Notes: a model not told the origin generated them from the letters alone. Positions 40,025 through 50,707 are shown, numbered from the stretch's first letter. The stretch is 64,000 bases of DNA from an uncultured Synechococcaceae cyanobacterium (GCA_902634405.1 CACPJY010000002.1:111017-175016); one strand, 5' to 3'. Translations and numbers: made by a program.

Positions 40025-41503
40025 ATGAATAATCAGAATCAGCGAATAATTTCGCTGATTGAGGGTTCTTTCGGTGGACTCATTGCAGGCTATTGCCTAA
40101 CTGAAGGCTGGTTTGTATTGATGGTCTTAGCATTAGCTCTCTTGTGGTCGACTTTTAGGGATTTTTATGGAGCCTTTTTATGGGGAGCTTTAGCTGTACT
40201 TGTTAGCCATGTATGGATTCTGGAGCTTCATCCTTTGGGCTGGATAGGAGTCCCTGATTTATTTAGCTTTCCTCTGGTAATTCTTATTTGGCTTATATGT
40301 TCTGCTTTTGGAGGATTACTTGTAAGTTCTTGGACACTAATTGGCAAGATTTTGGGCAGTGTGATTTCTAAGGAAAGAGATAACTCCTCAAGTTTTTCTT
40401 TTGTTTTAGTTATGTCTTCAATATGGGGACTTTCTGAGGTGCTACTTTCAAAAATGCCTCTTTTTTGGATCGGGCTTGCATCAAGTCTTTTCCCGCATGA
40501 TCTTCCATTAGTGGGTTTAGCGAGATGGTTTGGCTCTGGTGGATTAGCAACTTTGGAGCTTTTAATAGGCTGGATGGTTTGGCGAACTTATATTTCCTGG
40601 CGCGTTGGATTGACTTTCTTTAGACAGATATCTTTACTACTTGCAATTGTTTTTGCCGCAAGTTTTTTGGGCAATAGTTTGTTGAGACCTGTCAGTCCAG
40701 AGGGAATTATTAACGTTGCTGTATGGCAAACAGCTATCCCGGTGCGGGTGAAATTCTCAGCAGAACAGCAAGACCTTTTGCAAAAGTCTTTTCAAAAGAG
40801 TTTTGATTCGGCTATTGAGATGGGAGCAAATGTTCTGGTTGTTCCTGAAGGCACCCTTTTTAGTCAAAAACAACTTCCTTCACCTGCGCCACTTAGATTG
40901 CTTGCTGGAGGGTTCCGCTGGGCAAATGGGCAGTTAAGAAACACTCTTTTGTTTTTTGAAAAGGATGCCACTATTTCATCAAGGTTCATAGATAAACATC
41001 GTTTAGTTCCTCTAGGGGAGTGGATGCCAACATTTTTTGGAAGAGGTATCCCTGGTTTATCTGCTATTGGAGGAATTGCTCCTGGCCCCCCATCCCGCCT
41101 CTTGGATTGGGAGGGTCCTTTGGCGGCTGTTGCTATTTGTTATGAATTAACTGATGGGAATGCTATAGCTAAGGCTGTTGAATCCGGGGCTGAATGGGTT
41201 TTATCAATAGCAAATCTTGACCCGTACCCTATTTCTTTACAAAGACAATTCCTTGCACTTGCTCAGTTGAGAAGTATTGAGACTGGGAGGGAACTTGTTA
41301 CTGCTTCTAATACAGGACCCTCTTCTTTGATTTCACCAACAGGTCAAGTAAGGGAGCTAGTTGAACCCTTTAAAAGTGGTGTTGGTTTAGCTAATCTCAG
41401 ACTTTCTACACAGCAAACTTTTTATACGAAATTTGGTGATTATCCTCTTCTTTTTCTATTTTTTGTATTTTTAATGCTTTTTGTTTTTAGGGTAATGAAA
41501 TGA
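40025..41503 (+). CDS. lnt: Apolipoprotein N-acyltransferase
   Basis: Lnt adds the third acyl chain to lipoproteins. This 492-residue protein has about six N-terminal membrane helices, a carbon-nitrogen hydrolase domain (about residues 232-460) and a last helix at the end. The Glu-Lys-Cys triad is visible in LVVPEGTLFS, FIDKHRLVPLGEW and AVAICYELTDG. It stands between the FKBP gene (divergent) and mnmA (convergent). Confidence 0.9.
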   Translation: MNNQNQRIISLIEGSFGGLIAGYCLTEGWFVLMVLALALLWSTFRDFYGAFLWGALAVLVSHVWILELHPLGWIGVPDLFSFPLVILIWLICSAFGGLLVSSWTLIGKILGSVISKERDNSSSFSFVLVMSSIWGLSEVLLSKMPLFWIGLASSLFPHDLPLVGLARWFGSGGLATLELLIGWMVWRTYISWRVGLTFFRQISLLLAIVFAASFLGNSLLRPVSPEGIINVAVWQTAIPVRVKFSAEQQDLLQKSFQKSFDSAIEMGANVLVVPEGTLFSQKQLPSPAPLRLLAGGFRWANGQLRNTLLFFEKDATISSRFIDKHRLVPLGEWMPTFFGRGIPGLSAIGGIAPGPPSRLLDWEGPLAAVAICYELTDGNAIAKAVESGAEWVLSIANLDPYPISLQRQFLALAQLRSIETGRELVTASNTGPSSLISPTGQVRELVEPFKSGVGLANLRLSTQQTFYTKFGDYPLLFLFFVFLMLFVFRVMK

Positions 41504-41526
41504 CTCATTTCTGATTGCAATATCAA

Positions 41527-42699
41527 TTACCTAGTAATTAGTCCTCCACCAAGGAGTAAGTCATTTAAGTAAAACACTGCAGCTTGTCCAGGTGTAATTG
41601 AAAATTGTTCGTCTTTAAACTCTAATCTACATCTTGAAGGCCTCTCTTTTTCAATATCACTTTGAATTGGATCTAGAGGAAGCAATTCTGCTACAACTGG
41701 CTTACTTCTATAACGTAGCTGAACTTCTACACTGATTTTCTTTTTTGGAGGTGCAATAGAAACCCAGTTTATTGCTCCTACAATACATTCTAATTTGCCA
41801 GCATCTTCACGGGGAGCAACTATTACAAGATTTCTATTAGGATCAATTTCTATCACATGGAGTGGCTCTTTCCATGAGATTCCTAGGCCTTTTCTTTGTC
41901 CAATAGTGAAGTGTTCTATCCCATCATGTTGACCTAATTTTGTGCCATCTTGAAGAATTATCTCACCTTGTCTAGGCAAAAGATAATTATCAAGAAAGGC
42001 TTTCATCGAACCATAGTGTTCAGCAAGGCATAGGTCTTGACTTTCTGGTTTATCTGCTGTTGATAATTCAATCCTAGATGCTTCTTTTCTTGTATCAGAT
42101 TTCGAAATTTCACCTAATGGAAATAATGTTTTTTCTAACACTTCTTGGGATAGGTCATATAGAAAATAGCTTTGATCCTTATTTGTATCTAACCCCCTTA
42201 ATAGCTGATGTCTTGATGGAAGATTCTTTCTTGAGGCAATTGATTTATCAGAATGATGAATTCTTGCATAGTGCCCAGTTGCAATCAGTTCAACTCCTAG
42301 CTCTTTTTGTGCCCATTGGATCATTGGACCAAACTTAACCATCCGATTGCATTGTGAGCAAGGCAGAGGAGTGATTCCGTTCTTATAACCATCTACAAGC
42401 TTTTCAATGATTTCTGTTTTAAAGGTAGATCTTGAATCAATTAAGTGATGAGGAATATTTAGCTGTTCGCAGATTTCTGCAGCATCTACGAGTCCTTCCG
42501 AACAACAGGAACCCGAACCACTTAACAGCCATAAGGTCAGGCCTTGAACATCCCATCCAGCTTCAACGAACAAAGCAGCTGTTAATGAACTGTCCACTCC
42601 TCCAGAAAGTCCTACTGCAATACGATGTTCACCAGGAAAGCTTCGTAATTTTTGAATAACCTTCTCACCAACAGAGGTGGCTGGTGCGAGCTTTTTCAT
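41527..42699 (-). CDS. mnmA: tRNA-specific 2-thiouridylase
   Basis: MnmA thiolates U34 in Lys, Glu and Gln tRNAs. The PP-loop AVGLSGGVDSSLTAALF, the catalytic Cys region PLPCSQCNRMVKFG and the second Cys in ESQDLCLAEHYG are visible, with IGQRKGLGI in the C-terminal part. The frame is open to a GTG at 42807, which would overlap nnrE/nnrD. I choose the ATG at 42699 (390 residues); the ATG at 42735 is also possible. None has a strong ribosome-binding site. Confidence 0.9.
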   Translation of the reverse strand: MKKLAPATSVGEKVIQKLRSFPGEHRIAVGLSGGVDSSLTAALFVEAGWDVQGLTLWLLSGSGSCCSEGLVDAAEICEQLNIPHHLIDSRSTFKTEIIEKLVDGYKNGITPLPCSQCNRMVKFGPMIQWAQKELGVELIATGHYARIHHSDKSIASRKNLPSRHQLLRGLDTNKDQSYFLYDLSQEVLEKTLFPLGEISKSDTRKEASRIELSTADKPESQDLCLAEHYGSMKAFLDNYLLPRQGEIILQDGTKLGQHDGIEHFTIGQRKGLGISWKEPLHVIEIDPNRNLVIVAPREDAGKLECIVGAINWVSIAPPKKKISVEVQLRYRSKPVVAELLPLDPIQSDIEKERPSRCRLEFKDEQFSITPGQAAVFYLNDLLLGGGLITR

Positions 42700-42777
42700 T
42701 TTATTCTGAGTATTAATTGAATTAGGAATAGGCATTCCTTCGAATGCTATTTCAAAGTTAGATTTTTTGAGATTCTC

Positions 42778-44364
42778 GTGGATTGGCCTTCGATAGATTC
42801 CGATCACATTTTGGTGAGCTCAAGCCAAATGCTAGCCATCGAAGAAAAGATCTTTGCAAGTGGGTTACCTGTTGCATCGCTTATGGAGAAGGTAGGCCTG
42901 GGAATGACTTCCTGGTTCAAGAAAAATAAATACTTGCTAGAGGAAGGGGTGTGTTTGTTAATTGGTCCTGGGCATAACGGTGGAGATGGGTTGGTAGTTG
43001 CAAGAGAATTATTTTTATCTGGAATAGATGTGAAGATTTGGTGCCCTTTTGAAATAAGGAAAGAATTGACATCACAGCTTTTCAGACATGTTTCATGGCT
43101 GGGAATTCAGCAACTTCTATCACCTCCTGATCCTAAAGATCCTTCACTTTGGATTGATGCTTTATTTGGTCTTGCTCAATCACGCCCATTACCCTCTTTT
43201 CTCTCGGAGTTATTCCAAACTAGAAATCTTTACCAGTCTGGGAGATTGGTAAGTCTCGATATACCTTCTGGCTTGAACCCTGATTCAGGAGTCCCTTTTT
43301 TAGGTAGTGCAGCAATCGCCTCAACAACCTTGACAGTTGGTTTGTATAAGAGAGGACTGATACAAGATTCTGCGCTGGGGTTTGTTGGGAATTTAGTCCG
43401 AATTGATATTGGTATTAATCAATCCCTTTTAAAGGATTTTTGCTCTAAACAACCTCTTCAAATCATTTCTAAAGATTTACCTTCTATTCCTTTTCCTAAC
43501 CCGTCTCAAAATTCAATGAAATATGAAAGGGGACGCACCTTAATTATTTCTGGTAGTAATCACTTTAAAGGTGCCGCAAACTTAACTATTCAAGGAGCTT
43601 TGTCTAGCGGGGTGGGGAGCATAAAAGCTGCTCTTCCTAGAGAAATTGGAGATTTATTGTGGCAATTAGCTCCAGAAGTTGTATTTGTATCACCTCTGGA
43701 GTCTTCTAAAAAAGGAGGTGCAAAAATTGGACATTTTCTCAAAGATTTTGATTTGTCAAGAGTTGATTCAATACTTTTTGGTCCTGGTTTGGGTTCATTA
43801 GGTGATCAATGGAATTTAGTTGATGAGCCTTTAAGTACTTTTAGTGGATTATTAGTAATTGATGCTGACGGTCTTAATAGATTGGCAGGATCTTTATTAG
43901 GTTGGAGTTGGTTAAAACGAAGGAATGGTCCAACTTGGATCACTCCTCACCAAGCAGAGTTTCGCAATCTTTTTCCTGAAATTAAAACTGAGAAGCCTTT
44001 AGATGCTGCTTTGGAAGCATCTCGTTTATCTGGCGCAGCAGTATTACTAAAAGGAGCTCATAGCGTTATTGCTGAGAAAAATGGTTCACTTTGGCAACTT
44101 GTTAATTCAGTTCCATTTGTTGCAAGGTCTGGATTAGGGGACCTTTTGGCTGGTTATTTGGCTGGAGTTGGCGCACTCGCAATTTCATCAGGTGATTTTT
44201 CTGAGGGCAAGACTTTGGCCATAGGAGCATTTATTCATGCTGAGGCTTCTCGTGTATGTGCTCAGGGGAGCTCAGCTCTTTCAATTAACTCATCTTTGGG
44301 AGAACTCACTAGAGCCTGCCAAGAGCGCAAATGTGTTGAAGTACACAATAATCAGGCCATATGA
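42778..44364 (+). CDS. nnr: Bifunctional NAD(P)H-hydrate epimerase / ADP-dependent dehydratase
   Basis: This 528-residue fusion repairs hydrated NAD(P)H. The N-terminal epimerase domain (about residues 1-215) has IGPGHNGGDGLVVAREL and SLDIPSGLNPDSG. The C-terminal ribokinase-like dehydratase domain (about 235-510) has LIISGSNHFKGAANL, LFGPGLGS and ARSGLGDLLAGYLAG, which holds the catalytic Asp. The start is GTG. The two-domain order is the common bacterial form. Confidence 0.92.
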   Translation: MDWPSIDSDHILVSSSQMLAIEEKIFASGLPVASLMEKVGLGMTSWFKKNKYLLEEGVCLLIGPGHNGGDGLVVARELFLSGIDVKIWCPFEIRKELTSQLFRHVSWLGIQQLLSPPDPKDPSLWIDALFGLAQSRPLPSFLSELFQTRNLYQSGRLVSLDIPSGLNPDSGVPFLGSAAIASTTLTVGLYKRGLIQDSALGFVGNLVRIDIGINQSLLKDFCSKQPLQIISKDLPSIPFPNPSQNSMKYERGRTLIISGSNHFKGAANLTIQGALSSGVGSIKAALPREIGDLLWQLAPEVVFVSPLESSKKGGAKIGHFLKDFDLSRVDSILFGPGLGSLGDQWNLVDEPLSTFSGLLVIDADGLNRLAGSLLGWSWLKRRNGPTWITPHQAEFRNLFPEIKTEKPLDAALEASRLSGAAVLLKGAHSVIAEKNGSLWQLVNSVPFVARSGLGDLLAGYLAGVGALAISSGDFSEGKTLAIGAFIHAEASRVCAQGSSALSINSSLGELTRACQERKCVEVHNNQAI

Positions 44365-44372
44365 GAAGGAAT

Positions 44373-44397
44373 AACTACCAATTGTGTAGTTTTTTTT
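44373..44397 (+). terminator. Probable Rho-independent terminator after the NAD(P)HX repair gene
   Basis: A 6-bp stem AACTAC/GTAGTT with a 7-base loop is followed by a run of T. It starts about ten bases after the stop codon. The stem is short, so activity is uncertain. Confidence 0.5.
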
Positions 44398-44481
44398 GCA
44401 TAAATCTGAAGCCTTTTTTAAAGGTAAAGGGGTTTATCAATTTTCGTAGGAAAGTCCTACTCATTCCAGGGGACTTGAAAA

Positions 44482-45423
44482 ATGGTTTCTGCGGCTACAA
44501 GGACTGAAGAATCACAAAGGCGTCGTTCCAGTGATCCAATAAGTTGGTATCTGGCCACGATAGGTCGGATTCCACTGCTCACTCCTGCTGAGGAGATTGA
44601 GTTAGGTAACCAGGTTCAAGCAATGATGAGTCTTACTGAGGGTGAGGCCTTGGAAACTGAGCCTAAAGAATTTTCAACTAAAGAACGACGGCTGATAAGG
44701 ATTGGTCGTCGCGCGAAAGAGAGAATGATGAAAGCAAATCTTCGCTTAGTAGTTAGTGTCGCAAAGAAATACCAAGGAAAAGGATTAGAACTTCTTGATT
44801 TAATTCAAGAAGGTTCACTTGGCTTAGAAAGGGCTGTTGAAAAGTTTGATCCAACTCGTGGATATAAGTTTTCTACTTATGCTTTTTGGTGGATTCGCCA
44901 AAGTATGACACGGGCAATAGCTTGTCAGTCCAGGACTATTCGTCTTCCTGTCCATTTGAGTGAAAGGCTTACCACTATTAGGAAAGTCAGTCTCGATCTT
45001 GCTCATAAATTGGGGGCAATGCCCAATCGCTTTGAAATCGCTGAGGCACTTGATATGCCATTGGAAGAGCTCGACTCTCTTTTGAGACAGGCTTTGACTA
45101 CTAGTAGTCTCGATGCCCCTGTTAATGGAGATGAAGGTAGAAGTTTTTTGGGCGATTTAATTGCTGATTCTTCTTTAGAAGAACCGCTGGATAAAGTTGA
45201 ACAAATGATTCACCATGAGCAGTTGGGGAGGTGGTTGACTCATCTAAGTGAGCAAGAACAGCATGTTCTAAGACTAAGGTTTGGACTCGAAGGGAATGAA
45301 AGGCATACTCTTGCTGAAATCGGCAGATTACTAGAAGTATCAAGAGAGAGAGTTAGACAAGTTGAGTTAAAGGCCTTGAGAAAGCTTCGCAATTTAACAA
45401 GAAAGCTTCCTGGAGGAATCTGA
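44482..45423 (+). CDS. Group 2 (non-essential) RpoD-like sigma factor
   Basis: This 313-residue sigma-70 protein lacks region 1.1. Region 1.2 is DPISWYLATIGRIPLLTPAEE, region 2 has NLRLVVSVAKKYQGKGLELLDLIQ and the -10 recognition helix KFSTYAFWWIRQSMTRAI, and region 4 has the helix-turn-helix TLAEIGRLLEVSRERVRQVE. The missing 1.1 and length place it with cyanobacterial group 2 sigma factors, which respond to stress or circadian cues. A short acidic insertion separates regions 1.2 and 2. The condition it serves cannot be told. Confidence 0.93.
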   Translation: MVSAATRTEESQRRRSSDPISWYLATIGRIPLLTPAEEIELGNQVQAMMSLTEGEALETEPKEFSTKERRLIRIGRRAKERMMKANLRLVVSVAKKYQGKGLELLDLIQEGSLGLERAVEKFDPTRGYKFSTYAFWWIRQSMTRAIACQSRTIRLPVHLSERLTTIRKVSLDLAHKLGAMPNRFEIAEALDMPLEELDSLLRQALTTSSLDAPVNGDEGRSFLGDLIADSSLEEPLDKVEQMIHHEQLGRWLTHLSEQEQHVLRLRFGLEGNERHTLAEIGRLLEVSRERVRQVELKALRKLRNLTRKLPGGI

Positions 45424-45451
45424 CACCTCTAGCTTTCTCATTCAATATTGT

Positions 45452-46537
45452 TTAATCTTCAGCCCATATATACCGTGTCAGTTCTTTATCATTAGGCTCA
45501 GGTGCAGAAAGTGCAAAATCAACTGCATCATTTATTTCCGCATCGATTTCTTTTTCAATAGCACGTAATTCACTATTTTTTACTAAGGAAAGATTAGTTA
45601 GATCTTTTTCTAAACCATGTATTGGATCTTTTTCGGCCCAAAATTGTTTCTCCTCTTCTGCTCTTAGTTCGTCTGGATCAGCAAGTGAGTGGCCTCGGAA
45701 ACGATATGTAAGGCATTCTAAAAGAGTTGGCCCTTCACCAGCCCTTGCTCTTTCTACTGCACGTTTTGCACTCGCCCTAACTGCAAGCACATTCATACCA
45801 TCTACTTCTTCACTTGCCATACCAAAAGAAATAGCTTTTCTCCAAATCTCGGGGTCACTTGTCGCTCGATCATGGGCCATACCAATAGCCCATTTATTAT
45901 TTTCTACTACAAAGATGATTGGAAGTTTCCATAATTGAGCCATGTTTAGGCATTCAAAAAATTGTCCATTATTACAAGTTCCATCTCCAAAAAATGCGGC
46001 TGTAATTGCATCACTGTTCTTTTCCCCAAGAGCATCTCTTTTATATCGACTTGTGAAAGCGGATCCAAGAGCTACTGGAATCCCTTCACCGATAAAGGCA
46101 TACCCTCCTAGAAGGTGATGCTCTTTTGAAAAAAGATGCATAGAACCACCTCTCCCTTTGCTGCATCCAGTCTCTTTACCAAAAAGTTCACTCATTACTT
46201 CTCTAGCAGGGACTCCTGCACTGAGGGCATGAACATGATCTCGGTAGGTACTGCAGAACCAGTCATGTTTGGGTTTCATGGCCCCTATCACCCCTGAACT
46301 AACGGCTTCTTGACCGTTGTATAAGTGAACAAAGCCAAACATTTTCCCGCGGTAATACATCTCTGCGCATTTATCTTCAAATCGGCGTCCAAGGGTCATG
46401 TCCTTAAATAGTTTTAGCCCAGTATCTCTATCGACCTCATCGGGTTTTGAGTAATCCAGTGATGAGATCCTTTCAAAGTGGGACTCGGGCTGTGAATGAT
46501 TATCCAAGGCTGTTTTAGAAGTGGTTTTTGGTTGCAT
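45452..46537 (-). CDS. pdhA: Pyruvate dehydrogenase E1 component, alpha subunit
   Basis: This 361-residue thiamine-diphosphate enzyme subunit has the motif [17 protein letters not shown] near residue 175 and the [11 protein letters not shown] segment after it. The N-terminal part has [11 protein letters not shown], and [19 protein letters not shown] follows. It decarboxylates pyruvate together with the beta subunit, not seen here. It converges with the sigma factor gene (about 28 bp between) and is divergent from ftn2. Confidence 0.94.
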   Translation of the reverse strand: MQPKTTSKTALDNHSQPESHFERISSLDYSKPDEVDRDTGLKLFKDMTLGRRFEDKCAEMYYRGKMFGFVHLYNGQEAVSSGVIGAMKPKHDWFCSTYRDHVHALSAGVPAREVMSELFGKETGCSKGRGGSMHLFSKEHHLLGGYAFIGEGIPVALGSAFTSRYKRDALGEKNSDAITAAFFGDGTCNNGQFFECLNMAQLWKLPIIFVVENNKWAIGMAHDRATSDPEIWRKAISFGMASEEVDGMNVLAVRASAKRAVERARAGEGPTLLECLTYRFRGHSLADPDELRAEEEKQFWAEKDPIHGLEKDLTNLSLVKNSELRAIEKEIDAEINDAVDFALSAPEPNDKELTRYIWAED

Positions 46538-46645
46538 TTTGAACCAATATTTCTTAGTTGTTTATACGACTGTAAGGGTCTGAGTAATGGAATGGGCAAA
46601 ACCCCTTTCACTGTCTAGAGTCTTAAGCTAATGACTTATTAGCTG

Positions 46646-48673
46646 GTGGAATTGCTTATAGATCACTTCAGGTTGCTTGGTGTTAGCCCTTCTGCTGATA
46701 GATCAGCAGTAGTAAGAACACTTCAAGTTCGCTTGGAGCATCCCCCTGAAGATGGCTTCACTCAAGAAGCTTTATTACAAAGGTCTGAACTTTTAAAGAC
46801 TTCGTCAGATTTACTTTCTGATACAGATAAGCGAAAGGAATATGAAGTCGCCTTGTTGGAAGGAGCTGCTGGACTGGAAATTTCTTCAAGCAGAGAAATT
46901 GGTGGTTTGATTTTGCTTTGGGAGGCTAAGTGTCCTCATGAAGCATTCAAACAATCTTTTAAGTCTCTGAGGCCCCCTCAGACTCCTGCTTTGGGTAGTG
47001 GAAGAGAAGCTGATTTAACTCTCTTGGCCTCTCTTTCCTGCAGAAGTGCGGCTATACAAGATCAAGAAGATAGGCGTTATGAATCCGCAGCAACAATTTT
47101 GCAGGAAGGTTTGAGATTGCTCCAAAGGATGGGAAAGCTTCCAGATGTGCGAGTTCAAATAGAAAAAGAATTAGATTCTTTACTCCCTTATCGAATACTT
47201 GATTTACTGAGCAGAGATCTGGGTGACGAAGTTTCCCACCAAGAAGGAATTAACTTGCTAGATCTTTATGTCACGAGAAGGGGAGGCTTAGAAGGACAAA
47301 GATCTCTTGGCCCGAATCTCGATTTGGATCAAACTGAGTTTGAACGTTTTTTTCAACAAATACGTTCATTTCTTACCGTTCAGGAACAAATTGACCTTTT
47401 CAATAATTGGCATAAGAGTGGATCTAGAGATTCAGCCTTCCTAGGAATTCTTTCTTTAGTTGCAGCTGGGTTCTCTCGACGGAAACCAGTACTTCTAGAA
47501 AAAGCTAGGAGGCGTCTTCAACGAATTAATTTGAAGGGTTTAGATTCAATGCCTTTATTGGCTTGTATAGATCTTTTGTTGGCTGATCTGGTAAAGGTAC
47601 AAGAACGTTTTCGCCTTAGCCCTGATCAAGGTTTGGCTGATTGGATTGATACTTTCCCAGGAGATGAACTTGCGGCCTATTGTGAATATTGCCGTAACTG
47701 GTTACGCAAAGATGTTCTTCCAGGATATAGAGATATTGATGCAAAAAGAGTTGACTTAGAAGCCTGGTTCGCTGACAGAGATGTTCAGACTTATATAGAA
47801 CAAATAGAACGAAAAAGCTCTTCTGCTATCGGCTTTTCCCTATTTACGAAGTCGCCTATTGACGAACCCAAAGAGTTGGAAGATAATGACATAAACAAAA
47901 CTAATGATCAAAACAATTCTTCTAATTCAGAATTACAAGAAAATGTTGTTAAAGATCAGTTAGATGATCTAGAGAAAAATAACAATAGACTTTCTGTTCA
48001 AGATCTTATTGATATTTTCTTTGCAAGATTAAATAATACAAGAAATAACCTCTCTTACGCATACTATTTTAAAGGTAAGTCTATCTTTAAGATTTCTACT
48101 TTTGTTGCTTTTATAGTAGCAGTATTTATAGTTTCTTTTTTCTCGATGCGTTATAGAACAAAAGATAATACTTCTACTTTGAATCAAGTCAACCTAGGAA
48201 TAAATGATTCTGTGTCATCTAAGAAAGACTCTATAGTTGAAAATGAAGAAGTTGTTGAATTGACCGAAAAATCAATCAATCTTTTGCTTGATGATGAGCC
48301 AAATGAATCGCAACTTAAATTGCTTATCGAGTCATGGCTTTATAGCAAATCAAAAATATTGGAAGGAAAGAGAGACACTGATTTGAACAAAGTTGCTAGT
48401 AAAAAATTAGTTCAGATTGTTTTAGAAGCTAGAAAAAAAGACTCTTTGCTTAATCAGAAACAGTATGTTCAAACATCTATAGCTTCATTAGAAATCGTTA
48501 GTAGAACGAAAGGTAGAATTGAATTAAAGACAAGGTTGATATACAAGGATCAACGAATGGATGAAAAAGGTCAAATAATTTCAGAGACCTCTATACCTAA
48601 TCTTTTAGTTACCTATATTCTTGGGAGAGGTGACGGCGTTTGGAGAATCTATGACTTCAAAACCTCAACTTGA
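46646..48673 (+). CDS. ftn2: ARC6/Ftn2 (ZipN)-type cell division protein
   Basis: This 675-residue protein with a GTG start has an N-terminal J-like domain (LIDHFRLLGVSPSADRSAVVR) that lacks the HPD motif, a long helical middle domain, one transmembrane helix at about residues 482-500 (TFVAFIVAVFIVSFFSM) and a C-terminal IMS-type domain (about 550-675). This layout is that of ARC6/Ftn2, which anchors FtsZ to the membrane in cyanobacteria and plastids. ftsZ and ftsQ are 25 kb away in the same window. The segment just before the membrane helix (about 410-470) is Asn/Asp-rich and low in complexity. Confidence 0.88.
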   Translation: MELLIDHFRLLGVSPSADRSAVVRTLQVRLEHPPEDGFTQEALLQRSELLKTSSDLLSDTDKRKEYEVALLEGAAGLEISSSREIGGLILLWEAKCPHEAFKQSFKSLRPPQTPALGSGREADLTLLASLSCRSAAIQDQEDRRYESAATILQEGLRLLQRMGKLPDVRVQIEKELDSLLPYRILDLLSRDLGDEVSHQEGINLLDLYVTRRGGLEGQRSLGPNLDLDQTEFERFFQQIRSFLTVQEQIDLFNNWHKSGSRDSAFLGILSLVAAGFSRRKPVLLEKARRRLQRINLKGLDSMPLLACIDLLLADLVKVQERFRLSPDQGLADWIDTFPGDELAAYCEYCRNWLRKDVLPGYRDIDAKRVDLEAWFADRDVQTYIEQIERKSSSAIGFSLFTKSPIDEPKELEDNDINKTNDQNNSSNSELQENVVKDQLDDLEKNNNRLSVQDLIDIFFARLNNTRNNLSYAYYFKGKSIFKISTFVAFIVAVFIVSFFSMRYRTKDNTSTLNQVNLGINDSVSSKKDSIVENEEVVELTEKSINLLLDDEPNESQLKLLIESWLYSKSKILEGKRDTDLNKVASKKLVQIVLEARKKDSLLNQKQYVQTSIASLEIVSRTKGRIELKTRLIYKDQRMDEKGQIISETSIPNLLVTYILGRGDGVWRIYDFKTST

Positions 48674-48743
48674 TAATCATCTCTAGAGACACTAGTTATG
48701 ATTACCTCTTGACTTTTTATTCTTACTTTATTTTTAAATCACT

Positions 48744-50210
48744 ATGTTTGATGAGCTTTCTGAACGATTTGAAGAGGCGGTAAAGGCTCTTAAAGGTCAG
48801 TCTAAAATTTCTGAAGATAATATTGAAGGTGCTCTTAATAAGGTTCGCCGTGCTCTTTTGGAGGCAGATGTAAGCCTTTCAGTTGCTCGTGAATTTGTAG
48901 ATGAAGTCCGTCAGAATGCTATTGGAGCTGAGGTTGTTCGCGGAGTAAAGCCAGACCAGAAGTTTATTCAGGTAGTTCATCAACAATTAGTTGACGTTAT
49001 GGGTGGAGATAACTCTCCCTTAGTGCAATCTGAGATTTCTCCAACAGTTGTTCTAATGGCAGGATTGCAGGGTGCTGGTAAGACTACAGCGACAGCAAAG
49101 CTTGGCCTTTTGCTTAAAGAACAAGGTAGACGAGCATTAATGGTTGCAGCAGATGTCTATAGACCTGCAGCTATTGACCAATTAAAAACTCTTGGTTCTC
49201 AAATCGGTGTTGATGTCTTCAGCCTTGGGACTGACTCGAAGCCCGAAGATATTGCAGCTGCAGGACTTGCTAAGGCTCGAGAAGAAGGAATAGATACTGT
49301 TTTAGTTGATACCGCTGGTCGGCTTCAGATCGATTCAGACATGATGGACGAGATGGTTCGAATACGAAGTGCAGTTAATCCTGACGAGGTGCTACTTGTA
49401 GTTGACTCAATGATTGGTCAGGAGGCGGCTGATCTAACAAAGTCCTTTCATGACAAGGTAGGCATTACAGGAGCTGTACTCACCAAACTTGATGGTGATT
49501 CAAGAGGCGGAGCTGCACTCTCTATTCGAAAAATTAGTGGGAAGCCGATTAAATTTATTGGTACTGGAGAAAAAGTAGAAGCATTACAACCTTTTCATCC
49601 TGAAAGGATGGCTAGTCGAATCCTTGGGATGGGTGATGTACTCACCTTGGTTGAAAAAGCTCAAAAAGAAGTAGAAATAGCTGATGTTGAAAAGATGCAG
49701 AAGAAGTTGCAGGAGGCAACATTTGATTTTTCAGATTTTCTAAATCAGATGCGGCTGATTAAAAGGATGGGTTCTTTGGGGGGGTTGCTCAAGATGATGC
49801 CTGGCATGAACAAAATTGATGATGGAATGCTTAAACAGGGTGAAGAGCAATTAAAGAAAGTTGAAGCCATGATTGGATCCATGACACCTAATGAGCGCAC
49901 TCAGCCAGAATTGTTAGCTGCGCAACCTTCCCGGCGAAGACGTGTTGCTATAGGTAGTGGTCATGCTCCTGCTGAAGTGGATAAGGTTTTGGCAGACTTT
50001 CAAAAAATGCGAGGAATGATGCAGCAGATGTCTAGAGGTGGGGGCATCCCTGGAATGGGAGATTTTTCAGGAGCTGGACCTAATATGGGAGCTGGATTTC
50101 CAGGATTGGGTGGCGGTCAGATTCCCTCAGATCAAGGAGGAAGAGGTGGCTCTAGATTGCCTAAAAGGCAAAAACCATACAAGAAGAAGAAGGGCTTTGG
50201 AGACTTGTGA
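48744..50210 (+). CDS. ffh: Signal recognition particle protein Ffh
   Basis: This 488-residue SRP GTPase binds the SRP RNA and signal sequences. N domain at residues 1-95; G domain with GLQGAGKTTATAKLG near 107, VLVDTAGRLQID near 190 and LTKLDGDSRGGAAL near 245; Met-rich M domain from about 325 (FLNQMRLIKRMGSLGGLLKMMPGM). The C-terminus is a Gly-rich tail ending in basic residues. rpsP follows. Confidence 0.97.
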   Translation: MFDELSERFEEAVKALKGQSKISEDNIEGALNKVRRALLEADVSLSVAREFVDEVRQNAIGAEVVRGVKPDQKFIQVVHQQLVDVMGGDNSPLVQSEISPTVVLMAGLQGAGKTTATAKLGLLLKEQGRRALMVAADVYRPAAIDQLKTLGSQIGVDVFSLGTDSKPEDIAAAGLAKAREEGIDTVLVDTAGRLQIDSDMMDEMVRIRSAVNPDEVLLVVDSMIGQEAADLTKSFHDKVGITGAVLTKLDGDSRGGAALSIRKISGKPIKFIGTGEKVEALQPFHPERMASRILGMGDVLTLVEKAQKEVEIADVEKMQKKLQEATFDFSDFLNQMRLIKRMGSLGGLLKMMPGMNKIDDGMLKQGEEQLKKVEAMIGSMTPNERTQPELLAAQPSRRRRVAIGSGHAPAEVDKVLADFQKMRGMMQQMSRGGGIPGMGDFSGAGPNMGAGFPGLGGGQIPSDQGGRGGSRLPKRQKPYKKKKGFGDL

Positions 50211-50294
50211 GCCTTCACAAGTTAGGATTAGCAATTGACGTCTGCTTATTTAGCTGCGTCATTAATAAAGTCCACCTATTTAGTAAAAGAAAGA

Positions 50295-50699
50295 ATGATC
50301 AAGCTTCGACTGAAGCGGTTTGGTAAGAAACGAGAAGCGAGTTTCCGATTGGTGGCTTGTAATAGCACTTCTCGTAGGGATGGCCGCCCTCTACAGGAAC
50401 TTGGTTTTTATAATCCAAGAACTAAAGAAACTCGTTTAGATACTGAGGCTCTCAGATTGCGCTTGAGTCAGGGTGCGCAGCCTACAGATGCTGTTAGGTC
50501 ATTGCTAGAAAAGGGCGGCCTGTTGGAAAAAAGTGTTAGGCCAGCTGAGATTGTAGGGAAAGCAAAGCAGGCTGCAGCACGTAAGGCATCCAAAAACAAA
50601 GCAGAAAAAGAAGCTATTCCAGCTAAAGCTGAAGTAATAGAAAGCCCATCACCCGACCAGTCTGTAGATTCATCCCCTGATGACTCATCTAAAAGCTGA
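50295..50699 (+). CDS. rpsP: 30S ribosomal protein S16
   Basis: The family begins [19 protein letters not shown], so I place the start at the ATG at 50295 (134 residues), not at the upstream TTG frame. Residues 1-82 are the S16 domain ([31 protein letters not shown]). A Lys/Ala-rich then Asp/Ser-rich tail of about 45 residues is added, as in other picocyanobacteria. It lies between ffh and the phoH-like gene, probably in one operon. Confidence 0.95.
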   Translation: MIKLRLKRFGKKREASFRLVACNSTSRRDGRPLQELGFYNPRTKETRLDTEALRLRLSQGAQPTDAVRSLLEKGGLLEKSVRPAEIVGKAKQAAARKASKNKAEKEAIPAKAEVIESPSPDQSVDSSPDDSSKS

Positions 50700-50707
50700 A
50701 TAATCCC

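Noticed and set aside
50235..50294. Longer N-terminus of rpsP
   Set aside because: Ribosomal protein S16 starts with MIKLRL; the upstream part has no family match.
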